Shown here: in pieces, positions 8,427 through 17,791 of the stretch | Layout: every line of letters starts with the position of its first letter | Numbering within the stretch: position 1 is the stretch's first letter | Source: Pseudoponticoccus marisrubri | Lineage (GTDB): Bacteria; Pseudomonadota; Alphaproteobacteria; Rhodobacterales; Rhodobacteraceae | DNA: 64,000 nt | Direction: 5' to 3' | Assembly (NCBI RefSeq): GCF_001482405.1 | Contig: NZ_LPXO01000005.1 | Location: 124,001-188,000, forward strand | Translations under genes and position numbers: made by a program | Notes under the pieces: generated by a model | Databases searched by the model: none | What the model was told of the DNA's origin: nothing | Seen by the model: the letters and a program-made list of their open reading frames with translations, nothing else

Positions 8427-9415
8427 CAGAGCTCGCCCGTGTGCAGCAGGATCTGCTTCCAGATCGCGGTTTCGTCGAACAGCGTCCATTCCCGGCGCAG
8501 CTTGACCTGGCCCGAGATCAGCTCGCCCCACTCGGCCTGCGAGATGCCCAGCACGTAGACCTCGGCCCCGGTGGGCGCACCGAAGGCCCCCCATCCGCTG
8601 TGCCGGCCATGCAGCGACCAGCGGATGGCCGAGCGCGGCGGCATGTTGGGATCCTCGCGGCCGATCTGGTGATCGATGGTGAAGGTCGCGTCCGGGAAGG
8701 CCGCGCGCAGCCCCATCCAGAACCCGTCGGCGGCGGCCCAGCCATGGCCCGTCTCGCCGCCAGGGTATTCCAGCTGCGCGGCGCGATCATACTCGGCTTC
8801 GATCGCGGCCATGTCGGCGCCCATCAGCCGCTGTAGTAGATCCGCGTGGCGCTGGCCCCAGGCATTGTCATTGCCGCGCCCGGTATAGGGGCCCGCCCGG
8901 TCGGTGGCGGGGGTCAGCGGCCGCACGCAGGATTGCGGCCCGCCCTCGCGCGCGATCAGGTCGCGGGCATAGTCCTTCGGCTCCCAGCCGATCTGCCGCA
9001 CGATGGCGGTCTGGTCGCGGATCAGCCACTCGTCGTCGATGGCGTTGTCCCTGGCATGGCAATCGGCCAGGATGCGGTACTGCAGCTTGGCGCCCGAGGC
9101 GGCGCCATAGACCCCGTCGCGCGCATGGGTCGCGGTCGAGATGATCCGGTGCGAGGAGAGCATCCCCTCTTCGGGCGTGCCGGACCAGATGACATCCTCG
9201 CCCAGCAATTCCCGGTCGGGAAATTCCGCCAGCGTGGCCATGGTGGCCGCGATCACGCCCTGGTTGCCCACCACGACCGATGCCGGCGAGCGCACCACGA
9301 TTTCGGGCGCATAGTAGTGATGCAGCGTGGCGATGCCGCGATCTTCCCAGATCTCCTTGGTGATGCCGATGATATAGTCGGGAAAATCGGCGAATTTCGG
9401 GTCGAACCCCTTCAT
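8426..9415 (-). CDS. SnoaL-like protein with two NTF2-fold domains (A)
   Basis: 329 aa. The N-terminal half contains HHYYAPEIVVRSPASVVVG and the C-terminal half REWTLFDETAIWKQIL, both patterns of SnoaL/ester-cyclase-type cone-shaped domains. ATG 9415 overlaps the LacI stop as ATGA; ATG 9424 is an alternative. It is the most divergent of the four SnoaL-type proteins here and lacks the ENWVxxD...GVD ending shared by the other three. SnoaL-fold enzymes catalyse aldol cyclisations, hydrolysis or isomerisation without cofactors; in catabolic operons their substrates are mostly unknown. Confidence 0.78.
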   Translation of the reverse strand: MKGFDPKFADFPDYIIGITKEIWEDRGIATLHHYYAPEIVVRSPASVVVGNQGVIAATMATLAEFPDRELLGEDVIWSGTPEEGMLSSHRIISTATHARDGVYGAASGAKLQYRILADCHARDNAIDDEWLIRDQTAIVRQIGWEPKDYARDLIAREGGPQSCVRPLTPATDRAGPYTGRGNDNAWGQRHADLLQRLMGADMAAIEAEYDRAAQLEYPGGETGHGWAAADGFWMGLRAAFPDATFTIDHQIGREDPNMPPRSAIRWSLHGRHSGWGAFGAPTGAEVYVLGISQAEWGELISGQVKLRREWTLFDETAIWKQILLHTGEL

Positions 9416-10431
9416 TTCTTCCATCCTTCCGGAATTCTTGCCGAACTGCGGATCTGCAGTTCGCTGTCGATTTCGATCTGTTGCGGTGTGGCGCCGGGCG
9501 TCTCGATATGGTCGATGATCATCTCGACCGTCGCGTCCACCATGCGGTTCACCGGCTGGCGGATCGTGGTCAGGTCATAGGCGCCCCAGCTGGACAGCGG
9601 CACGTCGTCATAACCCACGACCGAGATGTCCCGCCCCGGCACCAGCCCGGCCTCTCGCAACACGTCCATTACGGCAAAGGCCATGTGATCATTGCCCACG
9701 AAGATCGCGTCGGGCCGGGTGGGGCCGGCGATCAGGTCGCGCGCGCAGTCCATGGCGATGTCGCGCTTGTACATGCCGTCGATCAGCGCGAAGGGCGCGA
9801 CCCCGGCCTCTTGCAGCGCCGACAGGAAACCGGCCTGCCGGTCGCGCCCGGTGGAGCTGCCCTGCCAGCCCGCGATATGGGCGATGCGGTCATGCCCGCC
9901 GGCCAGCAGGAACTCGGCCGCCTTGCGCCCGCCCGCTACATTGGCCGAGGTGACCGAGGGCAGGCCGCTGTCATTCTGGCCGCGGTTGAACAGCACGACG
10001 GGGATCTGCGCGGTCTTGGCGCGGTTGGCGAGGGTGGAGCTGATCGCGACCGAGGCGGTGATGATCCCGTCCACCTGGTAGTCCATCATCTCCTCGACCA
10101 CCGCATCCGCCTCGCCGATCGAGTTGTAGGCGGTGAAGATCAGGATGTGATAGCCGCGCGCCTGCAGCGCGACGGACAGACGCTCCAGCGCCAGCGGGTA
10201 GAACTGGTTTTCAAGATAGGCCACCACGACGCCGATGATCCGACTCTTGCCCGAGACCATGGCCCGGGCCAGCACGTTGGGGCGATAGCCCAGCTCGGCC
10301 GCGGCAAGGCGCACCTTCTCGATCGTCTTGCGCGAGGCGGAGGCGCCGGGCGTGAACACCCGGCTGACCGCCGACTGGCTGACACCCGCCCGCGCCGCAA
10401 CCTGTGCCGATGTGACCTTGCCGCGTTCCAT
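9412..10431 (-). CDS. LacI-family transcriptional regulator of the long operon
   Basis: 339 aa. N-terminal helix-turn-helix VTSAQVAARAGVSQSAVSRV and hinge LGYRPNVLARAM, then a sugar-binding-like effector domain (GIVVA-type start at about 68, GNDHMAFAVMD, VVGYDDVPLS). ATG 10431 shares a base with the SDR stop; a TTG one codon upstream is possible. Being inside the operon it probably regulates itself. Two palindromes with the central CG typical of LacI-family operators lie in the divergent promoter region at 18874-18944. Confidence 0.92.
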   Translation of the reverse strand: MERGKVTSAQVAARAGVSQSAVSRVFTPGASASRKTIEKVRLAAAELGYRPNVLARAMVSGKSRIIGVVVAYLENQFYPLALERLSVALQARGYHILIFTAYNSIGEADAVVEEMMDYQVDGIITASVAISSTLANRAKTAQIPVVLFNRGQNDSGLPSVTSANVAGGRKAAEFLLAGGHDRIAHIAGWQGSSTGRDRQAGFLSALQEAGVAPFALIDGMYKRDIAMDCARDLIAGPTRPDAIFVGNDHMAFAVMDVLREAGLVPGRDISVVGYDDVPLSSWGAYDLTTIRQPVNRMVDATVEMIIDHIETPGATPQQIEIDSELQIRSSARIPEGWKK

Positions 10432-11192
10432 CAATCCGCCGTCCAGCCTCCATCCACCAGCAGCGACGTGCCGGTGACCAGCGCCGAGGCCGCGCCGGCC
10501 AGGTAGACCACCGCGCCCATGACATCCTCGACGGCGCCGACGCGGCCCAGCTTGATCTTCTCCTCAATCCACTTGACGCGCTCGGGATTGTCGAAGGTCT
10601 GCTCGGTCAGGGGCGTGCGGATGAAGGTGGGGCAGATCGCGTTGATGCGGATGCCCGCGCGGCCCCACTCGATGGACATGGCCTTGATCATGCCGTCCAG
10701 CCCGTGTTTCGAGGCGCAGTAGACCGCGCGGTCGATGCCGCCGACATGGGCCATCTGGCTGGAGATGTGGATGATCGAGCCGCCCTGTCCGGCCGCCTGC
10801 ATCGCGCGTGCCGCCTCGGCCGACAGGAAATAGGCGCCGCGCAGGTTCACCGCCATGACCGCGTCGTAGTCGGCGGGATCGGTCTTCAGCGCGGGGCCAT
10901 GCCGGGCCAGCCCGGCGGCGTTGACCACCACGTCGAAGGGCGCCGCGGCGCAGAGCGCGCGCACGGCTGCGGTGTCAGCCACGTCCAGCACATGCGCCTC
11001 GGCGCTCAGCCCGGCCTCGGTCATTGCCGCGACGGCCTGCTCCAGCCGCTCGGCACCCCGGGCGGCACAGACCACATGCGCCCCGGCCTCGGCCAGCGCG
11101 ACTGCCGCGCCCAGCCCGATACCGGACGAGGCACCGGTGACCAATGCGCGCCGGCCGTCCAGCCGGAAGGACGGTGTGCGGGGCAGGTCCAT
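10431..11192 (-). CDS. SDR-family NAD(P)-dependent oxidoreductase
   Basis: 253 aa classical SDR: TGASSGIG near residue 20, NAAG, catalytic Ser in IIHISSQM and YCASKHG as the YxxxK dyad, PTFIRTPLT after it. ATG 11192 shares one base with the stop of the upstream SnoaL gene (TGATG); the preceding GTG is less likely. Expected to oxidise a hydroxyl or reduce a ketone in the pathway of the CUT1-imported substrate. Close relatives are gluconate-5-dehydrogenase and sugar dehydrogenase types, but substrate cannot be read from the sequence. Confidence 0.9.
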   Translation of the reverse strand: MDLPRTPSFRLDGRRALVTGASSGIGLGAAVALAEAGAHVVCAARGAERLEQAVAAMTEAGLSAEAHVLDVADTAAVRALCAAAPFDVVVNAAGLARHGPALKTDPADYDAVMAVNLRGAYFLSAEAARAMQAAGQGGSIIHISSQMAHVGGIDRAVYCASKHGLDGMIKAMSIEWGRAGIRINAICPTFIRTPLTEQTFDNPERVKWIEEKIKLGRVGAVEDVMGAVVYLAGAASALVTGTSLLVDGGWTAD

Positions 11193-12238
11193 CACGTGTC
11201 ACCCACCGGGAAGGGCACCGACCCGGGCACGCGGGCCTTGTTGAACTCGCGCAGGCGGGCAAACACGTCGACGCCCAGCTGCCGATAGGCATCGAGAATG
11301 TCGACCATGACCCAGTTCTCGCGGATGCGGCCCTGTTCGAGACGCCAGAAATCGAGACTGCGCATGGTGATCCGCTTGCCCGACGGCGCGATGCCCATCC
11401 AGCCGTCATGGGTGACGGTCTGAATCATGTTGGGCCACCCGGTGACGGCGACGTAATCGTTGTCGCCGAAGAAGTGATAGGTGATCTCGTCCACGTACTG
11501 GCCGCGATCGGGCATGCCCGCGAGGAACGGGATCTGGTGCCAGTTGCGGAACCCCGCGATGCCGCGCCCGGTGCCGATGCCGGCGGGCCCGTACCAGTTC
11601 ATCGTGTCATGCCAGAAGCGCGGCATCTCCATCACCTCGGCGCCGCCCTGGCTGGGATGCTTCTTCAGGTGGTCGAGCATCTCGACGATGATCCGCTGGC
11701 TTTCGCGGCTGTGCGCGTCATCGCGATCGGGCCGGATCAGCCCGTCGCCGGTGGCGGGCCCGGGGATGCAGAACTCGCGCCCCAGCGACGGGGCCATGGG
11801 CCAGGCATTGGCCTGCATCATGACCTCCGGGATGTCCCAGAGCGCCTGGTACTCGACGACCTTGCCATCCTTGAAGCGGTAGAATTCGTGAAAGCGCATA
11901 TGGGCGAGGTGCCCGGTCGGCGGGATGTCGAGGAACGGGGCGACGAAGGTGCCGATGAAATGCCCCCCGCAGCCGACCCAGTCGCCGCCGAAATCGTCGG
12001 TGCCGGCCATGACGATCCAGTCGCGCCGCTCCACGTCCGGCCAGGCCGCCCGCAGCACGGCGAGCGCGGTGTCGTGAAAGGCCTGTCCGCCGGTCATCTC
12101 GCCGAAGGGATGGGCCAGCCGGAACACGGCCTCGGGCGCGCAGAGCGCGTCCAGCGCGGCGCGGATCGCGGCCTCGTCCCAGTCGTATTGCGCGGCGCGC
12201 AGCGGGGCGAGCGCTGCCTTGTTCGATGCATGGGTCAT
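11192..12238 (-). CDS. SnoaL-like protein with two NTF2-fold domains (B)
   Basis: 348 aa. Domain 1 includes [13 protein letters not shown] and [19 protein letters not shown]; domain 2 includes [12 protein letters not shown] and ends [20 protein letters not shown]. That ending recurs in proteins C (13550-14086) and D (18969-19970), showing they are paralogues. ATG 12238 overlaps the HisD-like stop as ATGA. Likely a cofactor-independent hydrolase, cyclase or isomerase; the family is often annotated ester cyclase or nuclear transport factor 2. Reaction unknown. Confidence 0.82.
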   Translation of the reverse strand: MTHASNKAALAPLRAAQYDWDEAAIRAALDALCAPEAVFRLAHPFGEMTGGQAFHDTALAVLRAAWPDVERRDWIVMAGTDDFGGDWVGCGGHFIGTFVAPFLDIPPTGHLAHMRFHEFYRFKDGKVVEYQALWDIPEVMMQANAWPMAPSLGREFCIPGPATGDGLIRPDRDDAHSRESQRIIVEMLDHLKKHPSQGGAEVMEMPRFWHDTMNWYGPAGIGTGRGIAGFRNWHQIPFLAGMPDRGQYVDEITYHFFGDNDYVAVTGWPNMIQTVTHDGWMGIAPSGKRITMRSLDFWRLEQGRIRENWVMVDILDAYRQLGVDVFARLREFNKARVPGSVPFPVGDT

Positions 12239-13545
12239 TGCGCGGCCTCTCCGTAGGGGACGTTCTGCCCGCCATAGCGGCGCACGCGGACATTGCACTG
12301 CTCGGCATGGCCCACGAAGCCTTCGAGCATGCAGAGCCGCGAGCCATAGGCGCCGATCTGCGCCGCCGCCTCGTCGGTGGTCACCTTTTGATAGCTGTGG
12401 GTTTTCAGGAACTTGCCGACCCAGAGCCCGCCGGTATAGCGGCCGGCCTTCTTGGTCGGCAGCGTGTGGTTGGTGCCGATCACCTTGTCACCATTGGCGA
12501 CGTTGGTCCGGGGCCCGAGGAACAGCGCGCCATAGCTGTGCATGTGCTCGAGGAACCAGTCGTCGCGGTCGGTCATCACCTGCACGTGCTCGTAGGCCAT
12601 GTCATTGGCCACCTGCAGCATCTCGTCGTAACTGTCGCAGAGGATCACGTCGCCGTAATCCTCCCAGCTGGTGCGCGCGGTCTCGGCGGTGGGCAGGATG
12701 GCCAGCAGCCGGTCGATCTCGGCCAGCGTATCCTCGGCCAGCTTGCGCGAGTTGGTGATCAGGCAGGCGGGCGAGTTGTAGCCATGCTCGGCCTGACCCA
12801 GCAGGTCGGTGGCGCAGAGCTCGGCATCCACCGTCTCGTCGGCGATGACCATGGTCTCGGTCGGGCCGGCAAAGAGGTCGATGCCGACGCGCCCGAAGAG
12901 CTGGCGCTTGGCCTCGGCCACGAAGGCGTTGCCGGGTCCGACCAGCATGTGCACCGGGTCGATCGTCTCGGTCCCGATCGCCATGGCGCCGACGGCCTGG
13001 ATGCCGCCCAGCACGTAGATCTCGTGCGCGCCGCCCATATGCATGGCCGCGACGATCGCCGGGTGCGGCTCGCCATTCACCGGCGGGGCCGAGGCCACGA
13101 TGCGGGGCACCCCCGCGACATTGGCCGTCAGCACCGACATATGCGCCGAGGCCACCATGGGAAACTTGCCCCCGGGCACGTAGCAGCCGACCGACTGCAC
13201 GGGAATGTTGCGATGCCCGAGGATCACGCCGGGCAGGGTCTCGACCTCGATATCCGTCATCGAGGCGCGCTGCGCCTCGGCAAAGCGGCGGATCTGGTCC
13301 TGCGCGAAGCGGATATCCTCCATGTCACGCGCGCTGACCTTCTGCATCGCCGCCTCGATCTCGGAGGCGGAAAGGCGAAAGCGCTCGGGCGCGTAATTGT
13401 CGAATTTCCGCGACAGCTCGCGCACCGCGGCATCGCCGCGCGTCTCGATATCCTTCAGCGTGGCTTCGACCGCGGCGCGGACCTTGCTGTCATCCTCGAC
13501 GCGCTCGGCCTCGGGCTTGCTGGTCTTGAGATGCTCGATCGTCAT
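12235..13545 (-). CDS. HisD-superfamily NAD-dependent dehydrogenase (sulfopropanediol dehydrogenase HpsN-like)
   Basis: 436 aa, full length for histidinol dehydrogenase. The Q-x-x-H metal pair is seen in GQAEHGYNS, the general-base EH in MAYEHVQVM, and the last metal His in [23 protein letters not shown] and [14 protein letters not shown] are family blocks. No histidine biosynthesis gene is nearby, and the sequence recalls the catabolic branch that oxidises an alcohol twice to an acid, of which HpsN ((R)-dihydroxypropanesulfonate to sulfolactate) is the studied member. ATG 13545 has GGAAGG 8 nt upstream. It probably oxidises a primary alcohol of the imported compound to a carboxylate. Substrate not determined. 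Confidence 0.82.
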   Translation of the reverse strand: MTIEHLKTSKPEAERVEDDSKVRAAVEATLKDIETRGDAAVRELSRKFDNYAPERFRLSASEIEAAMQKVSARDMEDIRFAQDQIRRFAEAQRASMTDIEVETLPGVILGHRNIPVQSVGCYVPGGKFPMVASAHMSVLTANVAGVPRIVASAPPVNGEPHPAIVAAMHMGGAHEIYVLGGIQAVGAMAIGTETIDPVHMLVGPGNAFVAEAKRQLFGRVGIDLFAGPTETMVIADETVDAELCATDLLGQAEHGYNSPACLITNSRKLAEDTLAEIDRLLAILPTAETARTSWEDYGDVILCDSYDEMLQVANDMAYEHVQVMTDRDDWFLEHMHSYGALFLGPRTNVANGDKVIGTNHTLPTKKAGRYTGGLWVGKFLKTHSYQKVTTDEAAAQIGAYGSRLCMLEGFVGHAEQCNVRVRRYGGQNVPYGEAAQ

Positions 13546-13549
13546 GCGG

Positions 13550-14086
13550 TCATCCTTCCGTGTCGGGTCGGGGCGGGGTTTTCTCGCCCCGGTCAAATGC
13601 TTCCCAGCCGTGACCGTCGAACACGTCCACGCCCAGCTGGGCCAGGACATGCGGGAAATCCACCATCACCCAGTTGTCGGTGATCTTGCCGTCCTCGACC
13701 TTCCAGAAATCCATGTACCGGATCTGGACTCGCTTGCCGGTGGGGGCGACGCCCATGAAGGGGCCCGAATGGGTGGCCTCCTGCCGGCCGAAGGCGGCGG
13801 CCCATTCGCCCATGTAGAGGCGCGCCTCGTCAACGCAGGTCTTGTCCGAGAAGGCCGCCTGGAACGGGCGTTGCCAGTTGTCCTGGAACTCCTGCAGCCC
13901 GGTCTTGGTGCCGCAACCCTGGTTGCCCATCCAGCGGAAGCCTGTCGCGAAGAACTGGCCGATATCGTCGATGCGGTGGTCGTTGAGACCGTCGACCATG
14001 CCCTCGATCACGGCGCGGGTCTCGTCGGTCTTGCTCATGTCCGTGTCACGCGTCAGCACGGCCTGTTCGGGGCGGGAACCCTTCAT
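13550..14086 (-). CDS. SnoaL-like protein, single domain (C)
   Basis: 178 aa, one NTF2-fold domain. Blocks [16 protein letters not shown] and [20 protein letters not shown] align with the second domains of B and D, suggesting that B and D arose by adding an N-terminal domain. ATG 14086 has AAGGA at good distance and overlaps the stop of a 43-codon ORF (ATGA). Activity unknown; cofactor-free lyase, hydrolase or isomerase expected from the fold. Confidence 0.8.
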   Translation of the reverse strand: MKGSRPEQAVLTRDTDMSKTDETRAVIEGMVDGLNDHRIDDIGQFFATGFRWMGNQGCGTKTGLQEFQDNWQRPFQAAFSDKTCVDEARLYMGEWAAAFGRQEATHSGPFMGVAPTGKRVQIRYMDFWKVEDGKITDNWVMVDFPHVLAQLGVDVFDGHGWEAFDRGEKTPPRPDTEG

Positions 14087-14214
14087 GTCTTTCGTCCTTT
14101 CAGATTGCCTTGGGAAGTCCTGAGAGCCGTCGCGTGACGGGTCAGGAAATCCCGGGGCATCCGGTTCAGGGCGGGGTGGCGCATCAGCGCGCCATGACGG
14201 GCCGCGGCGCTCAT
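14083..14214 (-). CDS. 43-residue small ORF coupled at both ends
   Basis: ATG 14214 overlaps the permease stop (ATGA) and its TGA overlaps the SnoaL C start (ATGA), exactly filling what otherwise looks like a 124-nt gap. The product starts MSAAARHGALMRHPALNR and is basic (many Arg and His) without a membrane segment or known motif. Third positions are mostly G or C in the first half. Double coupling in an operon that uses this device repeatedly argues that it is translated, perhaps only to carry ribosomes from the permease to the enzyme genes. Confidence 0.45.
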   Translation of the reverse strand: MSAAARHGALMRHPALNRMPRDFLTRHATALRTSQGNLKGRKT

Positions 14215-15365
14215 CCCTTCACCGCCCCCGCGGTCAGGCCGCTGACGATCTGGCGCTGGAACACCATGACCAGCAGGAAGAGCGGCGCGGTAATCGACAC
14301 GGCGGCGGCCACGGCGACCACCTGGTCGGTGGTCGTGGTCTCGCGGTTGAACATGCCCGCGATGGCCGGGACCATCGTCTGGTTCGAAGCATCGAGCAGC
14401 AGCGAGGTCACGAGGAAGTCGTTATAGGCCAGCAGGAAGCTGAACAGCCCCGTGGTGATGACGCCCGGCCACATGACCGGCATGATGACCAGCCGGAAGG
14501 CCTTGAAATGCGAGCAGCCATCCACCCGCGCCGCCTCGTCCAGATCGGCGGGGATGTTCGAGAAGAAGCTGCGCAGCATCCAGATGGTGAAGGGCTGGTT
14601 GATCGCCACCAGCACCGCGATCACCGCCGCGGGCTTGCCGTAGAGCGTGGGCGCGTTCTCACCCAGGATCGGCGAGAGCCACTCGGCCGAGTTGATGAAG
14701 ACGGGCAGGTAGCCGGCCACCAGCACCGAATGCGGCAGCGCGCGGAAGATCAGCGCGACGATCAGGATCCAGAAGGCCAGCGTCGAGCCCGACCGCGCCA
14801 GGCCATAGCCCGCCAGCGTGCCGACCGACAGCGAGATGGTCACCACGCCGGCGGTCACGATCAGCGAGTTCGCGAAGTTGTTCGAGAAGCCGCGATCGAC
14901 CCAGACCGTCTGGTAATGTTCGGTCGTGGCCCCGATGATGTCGCGGCCCAGCGGCCCGACAAGCGGGGTCAGCAGGTCGGTCACGATCGGCAGCAGCCCG
15001 AAGAAGGCCAGCACGAAGGCCACGCCCACCAGCGCCGCGGTCACCACCCAGCCCAGGGCGACGTAGCCGCCGGGGCTGTAGCTGGCCACCAGCGTGGGCA
15101 CCCGCCGCACGGTCAGCCGCGCGGCGATGTAGATCACCGCAAGGCCCAGCACGATCTCGAGGATCGACCAGCCGGATCCGCCGGCGCGGGTGGCGGGCCC
15201 GAAGATCACGTTGAGCGGGTTGGAGTCGAAGGCATCCACCGGCGACTTGAAGCTCATCACCGTGATCCAGGCGATGGGGAAGGCCGCGATCAGGCACCAC
15301 AGGGCCAGGAAGGCGCCGGAGGCGATGCGCAGCGAGGCGGGTTGGCGCAGGGCTTTCGAGGTCAT
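14211..15365 (-). CDS. CUT1 ABC transporter permease (UgpE/MalG-type) with an insertion
   Basis: 384 aa, about 100 longer than usual for this subunit. TM1 (LRIASGAFLALWCLIAAFP) and ITVMSFKSPVD are followed by an extra region of about 110 residues with two more hydrophobic segments (around 70-90 and 105-135) before the normal core. The ATPase contact loop is ADLDEAARVDGCSHFKAF and the end is GLTAGAVKG, as in MalG-type proteins. ATG 15365 shares one base with the stop of the partner permease. Forms the inner-membrane channel of the operon's importer. Confidence 0.9.
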   Translation of the reverse strand: MTSKALRQPASLRIASGAFLALWCLIAAFPIAWITVMSFKSPVDAFDSNPLNVIFGPATRAGGSGWSILEIVLGLAVIYIAARLTVRRVPTLVASYSPGGYVALGWVVTAALVGVAFVLAFFGLLPIVTDLLTPLVGPLGRDIIGATTEHYQTVWVDRGFSNNFANSLIVTAGVVTISLSVGTLAGYGLARSGSTLAFWILIVALIFRALPHSVLVAGYLPVFINSAEWLSPILGENAPTLYGKPAAVIAVLVAINQPFTIWMLRSFFSNIPADLDEAARVDGCSHFKAFRLVIMPVMWPGVITTGLFSFLLAYNDFLVTSLLLDASNQTMVPAIAGMFNRETTTTDQVVAVAAAVSITAPLFLLVMVFQRQIVSGLTAGAVKG

Positions 15366-16387
15366 CAGCGGGTTCCCTTGTGGTCGCGCCACGTGCGCTT
15401 GAGCAGCGGCACCAGCAGGATGGCGATGCCGATCATGGTCAGCATGGCCGAGGCCGAGGCGCGGGAGATCGAGCGGTTCCCGGCCTGGTCGGGTTTCAGG
15501 AAGTCGTAGGTCAGCCACTGCAGCGAGATCACGTAGCCCTCGGCGCGGAAGCCCACGACCTCCTCGAAGACCCGGTAGGAATCCATCAGGTGGATCATCG
15601 CCACGAAGATGATCAGCGGCATCAGGTGCGGGATGATGATCAGCCGCAGCCGCTGCCAGCGGCTGGCCCCGTCGATCACCGCGCTTTCGATCGAGTCCTG
15701 GTTCACCGTCTGCAGACCGGCATAGAAGATGATCGCGGCGAAGGGGGCGACGTGCCAGACACGGTAGACCATCATCAGCAGTTCGATGGTCCAGGCCTGC
15801 GCGAAGAGCGCGAGATCCCGCGCCAGCCACCATTCTAGGAAGGCGGTCAGGATGCCGTCGCCGCGGAACAGCCAGTTGATCGACAGCGCGCCGATCACCG
15901 GCGTGATGATGAAGGGCAGCAGCGACACGAAGATGACCGGCCCGCGGATGAGTTTCGAGGCGTTGTTGATCAGCATCGCGATGCCCAGCCCGAAGCCCAC
16001 CACCAGCGGCAGGGTCACCAGCGTGAACATGATGGTGAAGCGCAACGCCTTCCAGAAATCGATGTTCTGAATCGCGGCCCAGGACCCGGAGGTCAGCGCC
16101 TCGCCCAGGCGGTCGAGCTCCAGCACGTTGCGGTAGGTCTGAAGGCCCACGAACTCGGTCTGGCGGACGATCTCGCCCGCCTCGTCCAGGATGGGCCGGG
16201 TCTTCATCTCGGTCGTGCAGGTCTGTTCGAGGAACCCGGCCGTGCAGCTTTCGACCTCGACCGTCTCGTAGACGGGCTGGGTGACGTTGAAGCTGTTCCA
16301 GAACACCGACAGCAGCGGAAAGGCGATGAACAGCAGCATCATGAGTATGGACGGGCCGACGAAGGCGGCGAATACGCGTGGCTTCAT
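15365..16387 (-). CDS. CUT1 ABC transporter permease (UgpA/MalF-type)
   Basis: 340 aa, first TM at residues 8-28. A periplasmic loop of about 80 residues after TM1 contains three Cys (ESCTAGFLEQTCTTE), unusual for this subunit. The contact loop is DSIESAVIDGASRWQRLR and the last TM is MLTMIGIAILLVPLL. Partner of the permease that overlaps its stop. The binding-protein gene precedes it in the transcript across a strong hairpin. Confidence 0.9.
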   Translation of the reverse strand: MKPRVFAAFVGPSILMMLLFIAFPLLSVFWNSFNVTQPVYETVEVESCTAGFLEQTCTTEMKTRPILDEAGEIVRQTEFVGLQTYRNVLELDRLGEALTSGSWAAIQNIDFWKALRFTIMFTLVTLPLVVGFGLGIAMLINNASKLIRGPVIFVSLLPFIITPVIGALSINWLFRGDGILTAFLEWWLARDLALFAQAWTIELLMMVYRVWHVAPFAAIIFYAGLQTVNQDSIESAVIDGASRWQRLRLIIIPHLMPLIIFVAMIHLMDSYRVFEEVVGFRAEGYVISLQWLTYDFLKPDQAGNRSISRASASAMLTMIGIAILLVPLLKRTWRDHKGTR

Positions 16388-16485
16388 GGATCCTCTCGTG
16401 GGTTGGGGTCTCGAGGCCCGGCCTCGTCGGCACGATGTGCCCGGCTGTCCCGCGACACGCGGCAGGCGCGTGCAGGTCGGTCAGG

Positions 16486-16512
16486 GCCGGGGCCGCGCGT
16501 GGCGGCCCCGGC
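16486..16512 (-). other. GC hairpin between binding-protein and permease genes
   Basis: Arms GCCGGGGCCGC (16486-16496) and GCGGCCCCGGC (16502-16512) form a perfect 11-bp stem with loop GCGTG. It lies 11 nt after the binding-protein stop. Such stems commonly protect the upstream mRNA from 3' exonucleases so that more binding protein than permease is made. Confidence 0.65.
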
Positions 16513-16523
16513 AGGCCTGCGCC

Positions 16524-17732
16524 TTACTCGATGAGCCCGGCTTCCTGCGCCGAGGTCATGTAGGCGGCCTCGATATCGGCCAGCGTGGTCTCGGCATCCT
16601 TCTCGCCGTTCAGGTAGGCGGCGATGCCGTTGCCCAGCACGGTATGCATGATGCCCATGGCCGAGGAGGCGGGGTAGGGGCGAGCACCCTTGGCGGCGGT
16701 GGCCGCGGCACCGGCGGCGAGGGCGCCCGGCTCGTAGCCGTCGATCAGCCAGATCGCGGCGGTCGGGTGGGCCTCGACCGTCTCGGTGTCGATGCCTTCC
16801 ATCGCGACGCGGAAGGCGGCCTCGGCCTCTTCATCGGTGATGTTGGACGCGATCACGATGCCGTCCCACCAGATCGACGAGACCGGCGCGGCCGGGCCCA
16901 TGGGGGCGGCGGCCATCTTGACCTTGCCCACGACCTGGCTTTCCTCGGGGTCGTCCATCGCGCCGGCGCGGCTGGCCCAGAGGTTCGCCATGGCGATCTG
17001 GCCCTGCTGGAACTGCTGCTGCACATAGGTGGAGTCGGATGCCAGGTACTCGGGGTCGAGATACTCGGTCGTGGCTTTCAGCTTCTCCAGCGCGGCGAGG
17101 CCCATCTCGTTGTTGATCGTCGGCATGTTGGCGTCGTCGACGAAATTGCCGCCATGCGCGAGGAACATGTTCACGAATTCCTCGCCCAGGTTCCAGCCGG
17201 CCTTGAAGGTGCCGCCCAGCGGGTACTGCACCACGTCGGCCTCGGCGATGACGGCGGCCGCCTCGAGCATCTCGTCATAGGTGGTGGGCACCTCGAGATC
17301 GAGCTGTTCGAGGATGTCCTCGCGGTACATCAGGTGCTGGTTGTTGACCATCATGGCGATCGCCATGATGTCGCCATCCACGGTGATCAGCTGGTTGGGC
17401 TTGAGGTGCTGGCCGTATTTCTCGACCAGGTCGTTCAGCGGGCGGATCGTGCCGGCATTGAGCAGCGGGATCAGCGTCGCGTTGGCCACGCCGCCGATAT
17501 GGTAGAGCGAGGGATCGGCGGCGAAGGCCTCGGGCTGCTTCTCGCGGAATTCCTGGTCGAGATTGGCGGTGAAGTTGCCGCATTCGGCCATCGCGTCGGT
17601 CACGGCCTTCCAGGCCTCGAACCCGGCGGTGAGCGAGCGCAGCTCGACCTCGTTCTCGAAGGCGCATTCGGCGGTGGCAGCGCCGGCAATGGCCGTCATG
17701 GCGCCTGCCATGAGGATCGTCCTGAATTTCAT
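16524..17732 (-). CDS. CUT1 ABC transporter substrate-binding protein
   Basis: 402 aa with a signal peptide (MKFRTILMAGAMTAIAGAATA, cut before ECAFE). The family 1 solute-binding pattern is present (YHIGGVANATLIPLLNAGTI; FQQGQIAMANLWASRAG). GGGAG precedes ATG 17732. Two Cys near the N-terminus of the mature protein (in ECAFE and AECGNF) might form a disulfide. It feeds the two permeases that follow. Ligand unknown; the downstream enzymes suggest a polyol or sugar-like compound. Confidence 0.9.
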   Translation of the reverse strand: MKFRTILMAGAMTAIAGAATAECAFENEVELRSLTAGFEAWKAVTDAMAECGNFTANLDQEFREKQPEAFAADPSLYHIGGVANATLIPLLNAGTIRPLNDLVEKYGQHLKPNQLITVDGDIMAIAMMVNNQHLMYREDILEQLDLEVPTTYDEMLEAAAVIAEADVVQYPLGGTFKAGWNLGEEFVNMFLAHGGNFVDDANMPTINNEMGLAALEKLKATTEYLDPEYLASDSTYVQQQFQQGQIAMANLWASRAGAMDDPEESQVVGKVKMAAAPMGPAAPVSSIWWDGIVIASNITDEEAEAAFRVAMEGIDTETVEAHPTAAIWLIDGYEPGALAAGAAATAAKGARPYPASSAMGIMHTVLGNGIAAYLNGEKDAETTLADIEAAYMTSAQEAGLIE

Positions 17733-17791
17733 CGTCTTTCTCCCTTTGGTTTGCAGGGCATCCGTTGATCCGGCCCGCTTGGTGATGGGTG

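Noticed and set aside
12235-13545. Histidinol dehydrogenase for histidine biosynthesis (hisD)
   Set aside because: No other his gene is near, and it lies within a LacI-controlled importer operon. It resembles the catabolic branch.
14211-16433. Single 740-residue permease
   Set aside because: The N-terminal half is an out-of-frame reading of the first permease. The true start of the second permease is ATG 15365, overlapping the partner stop.
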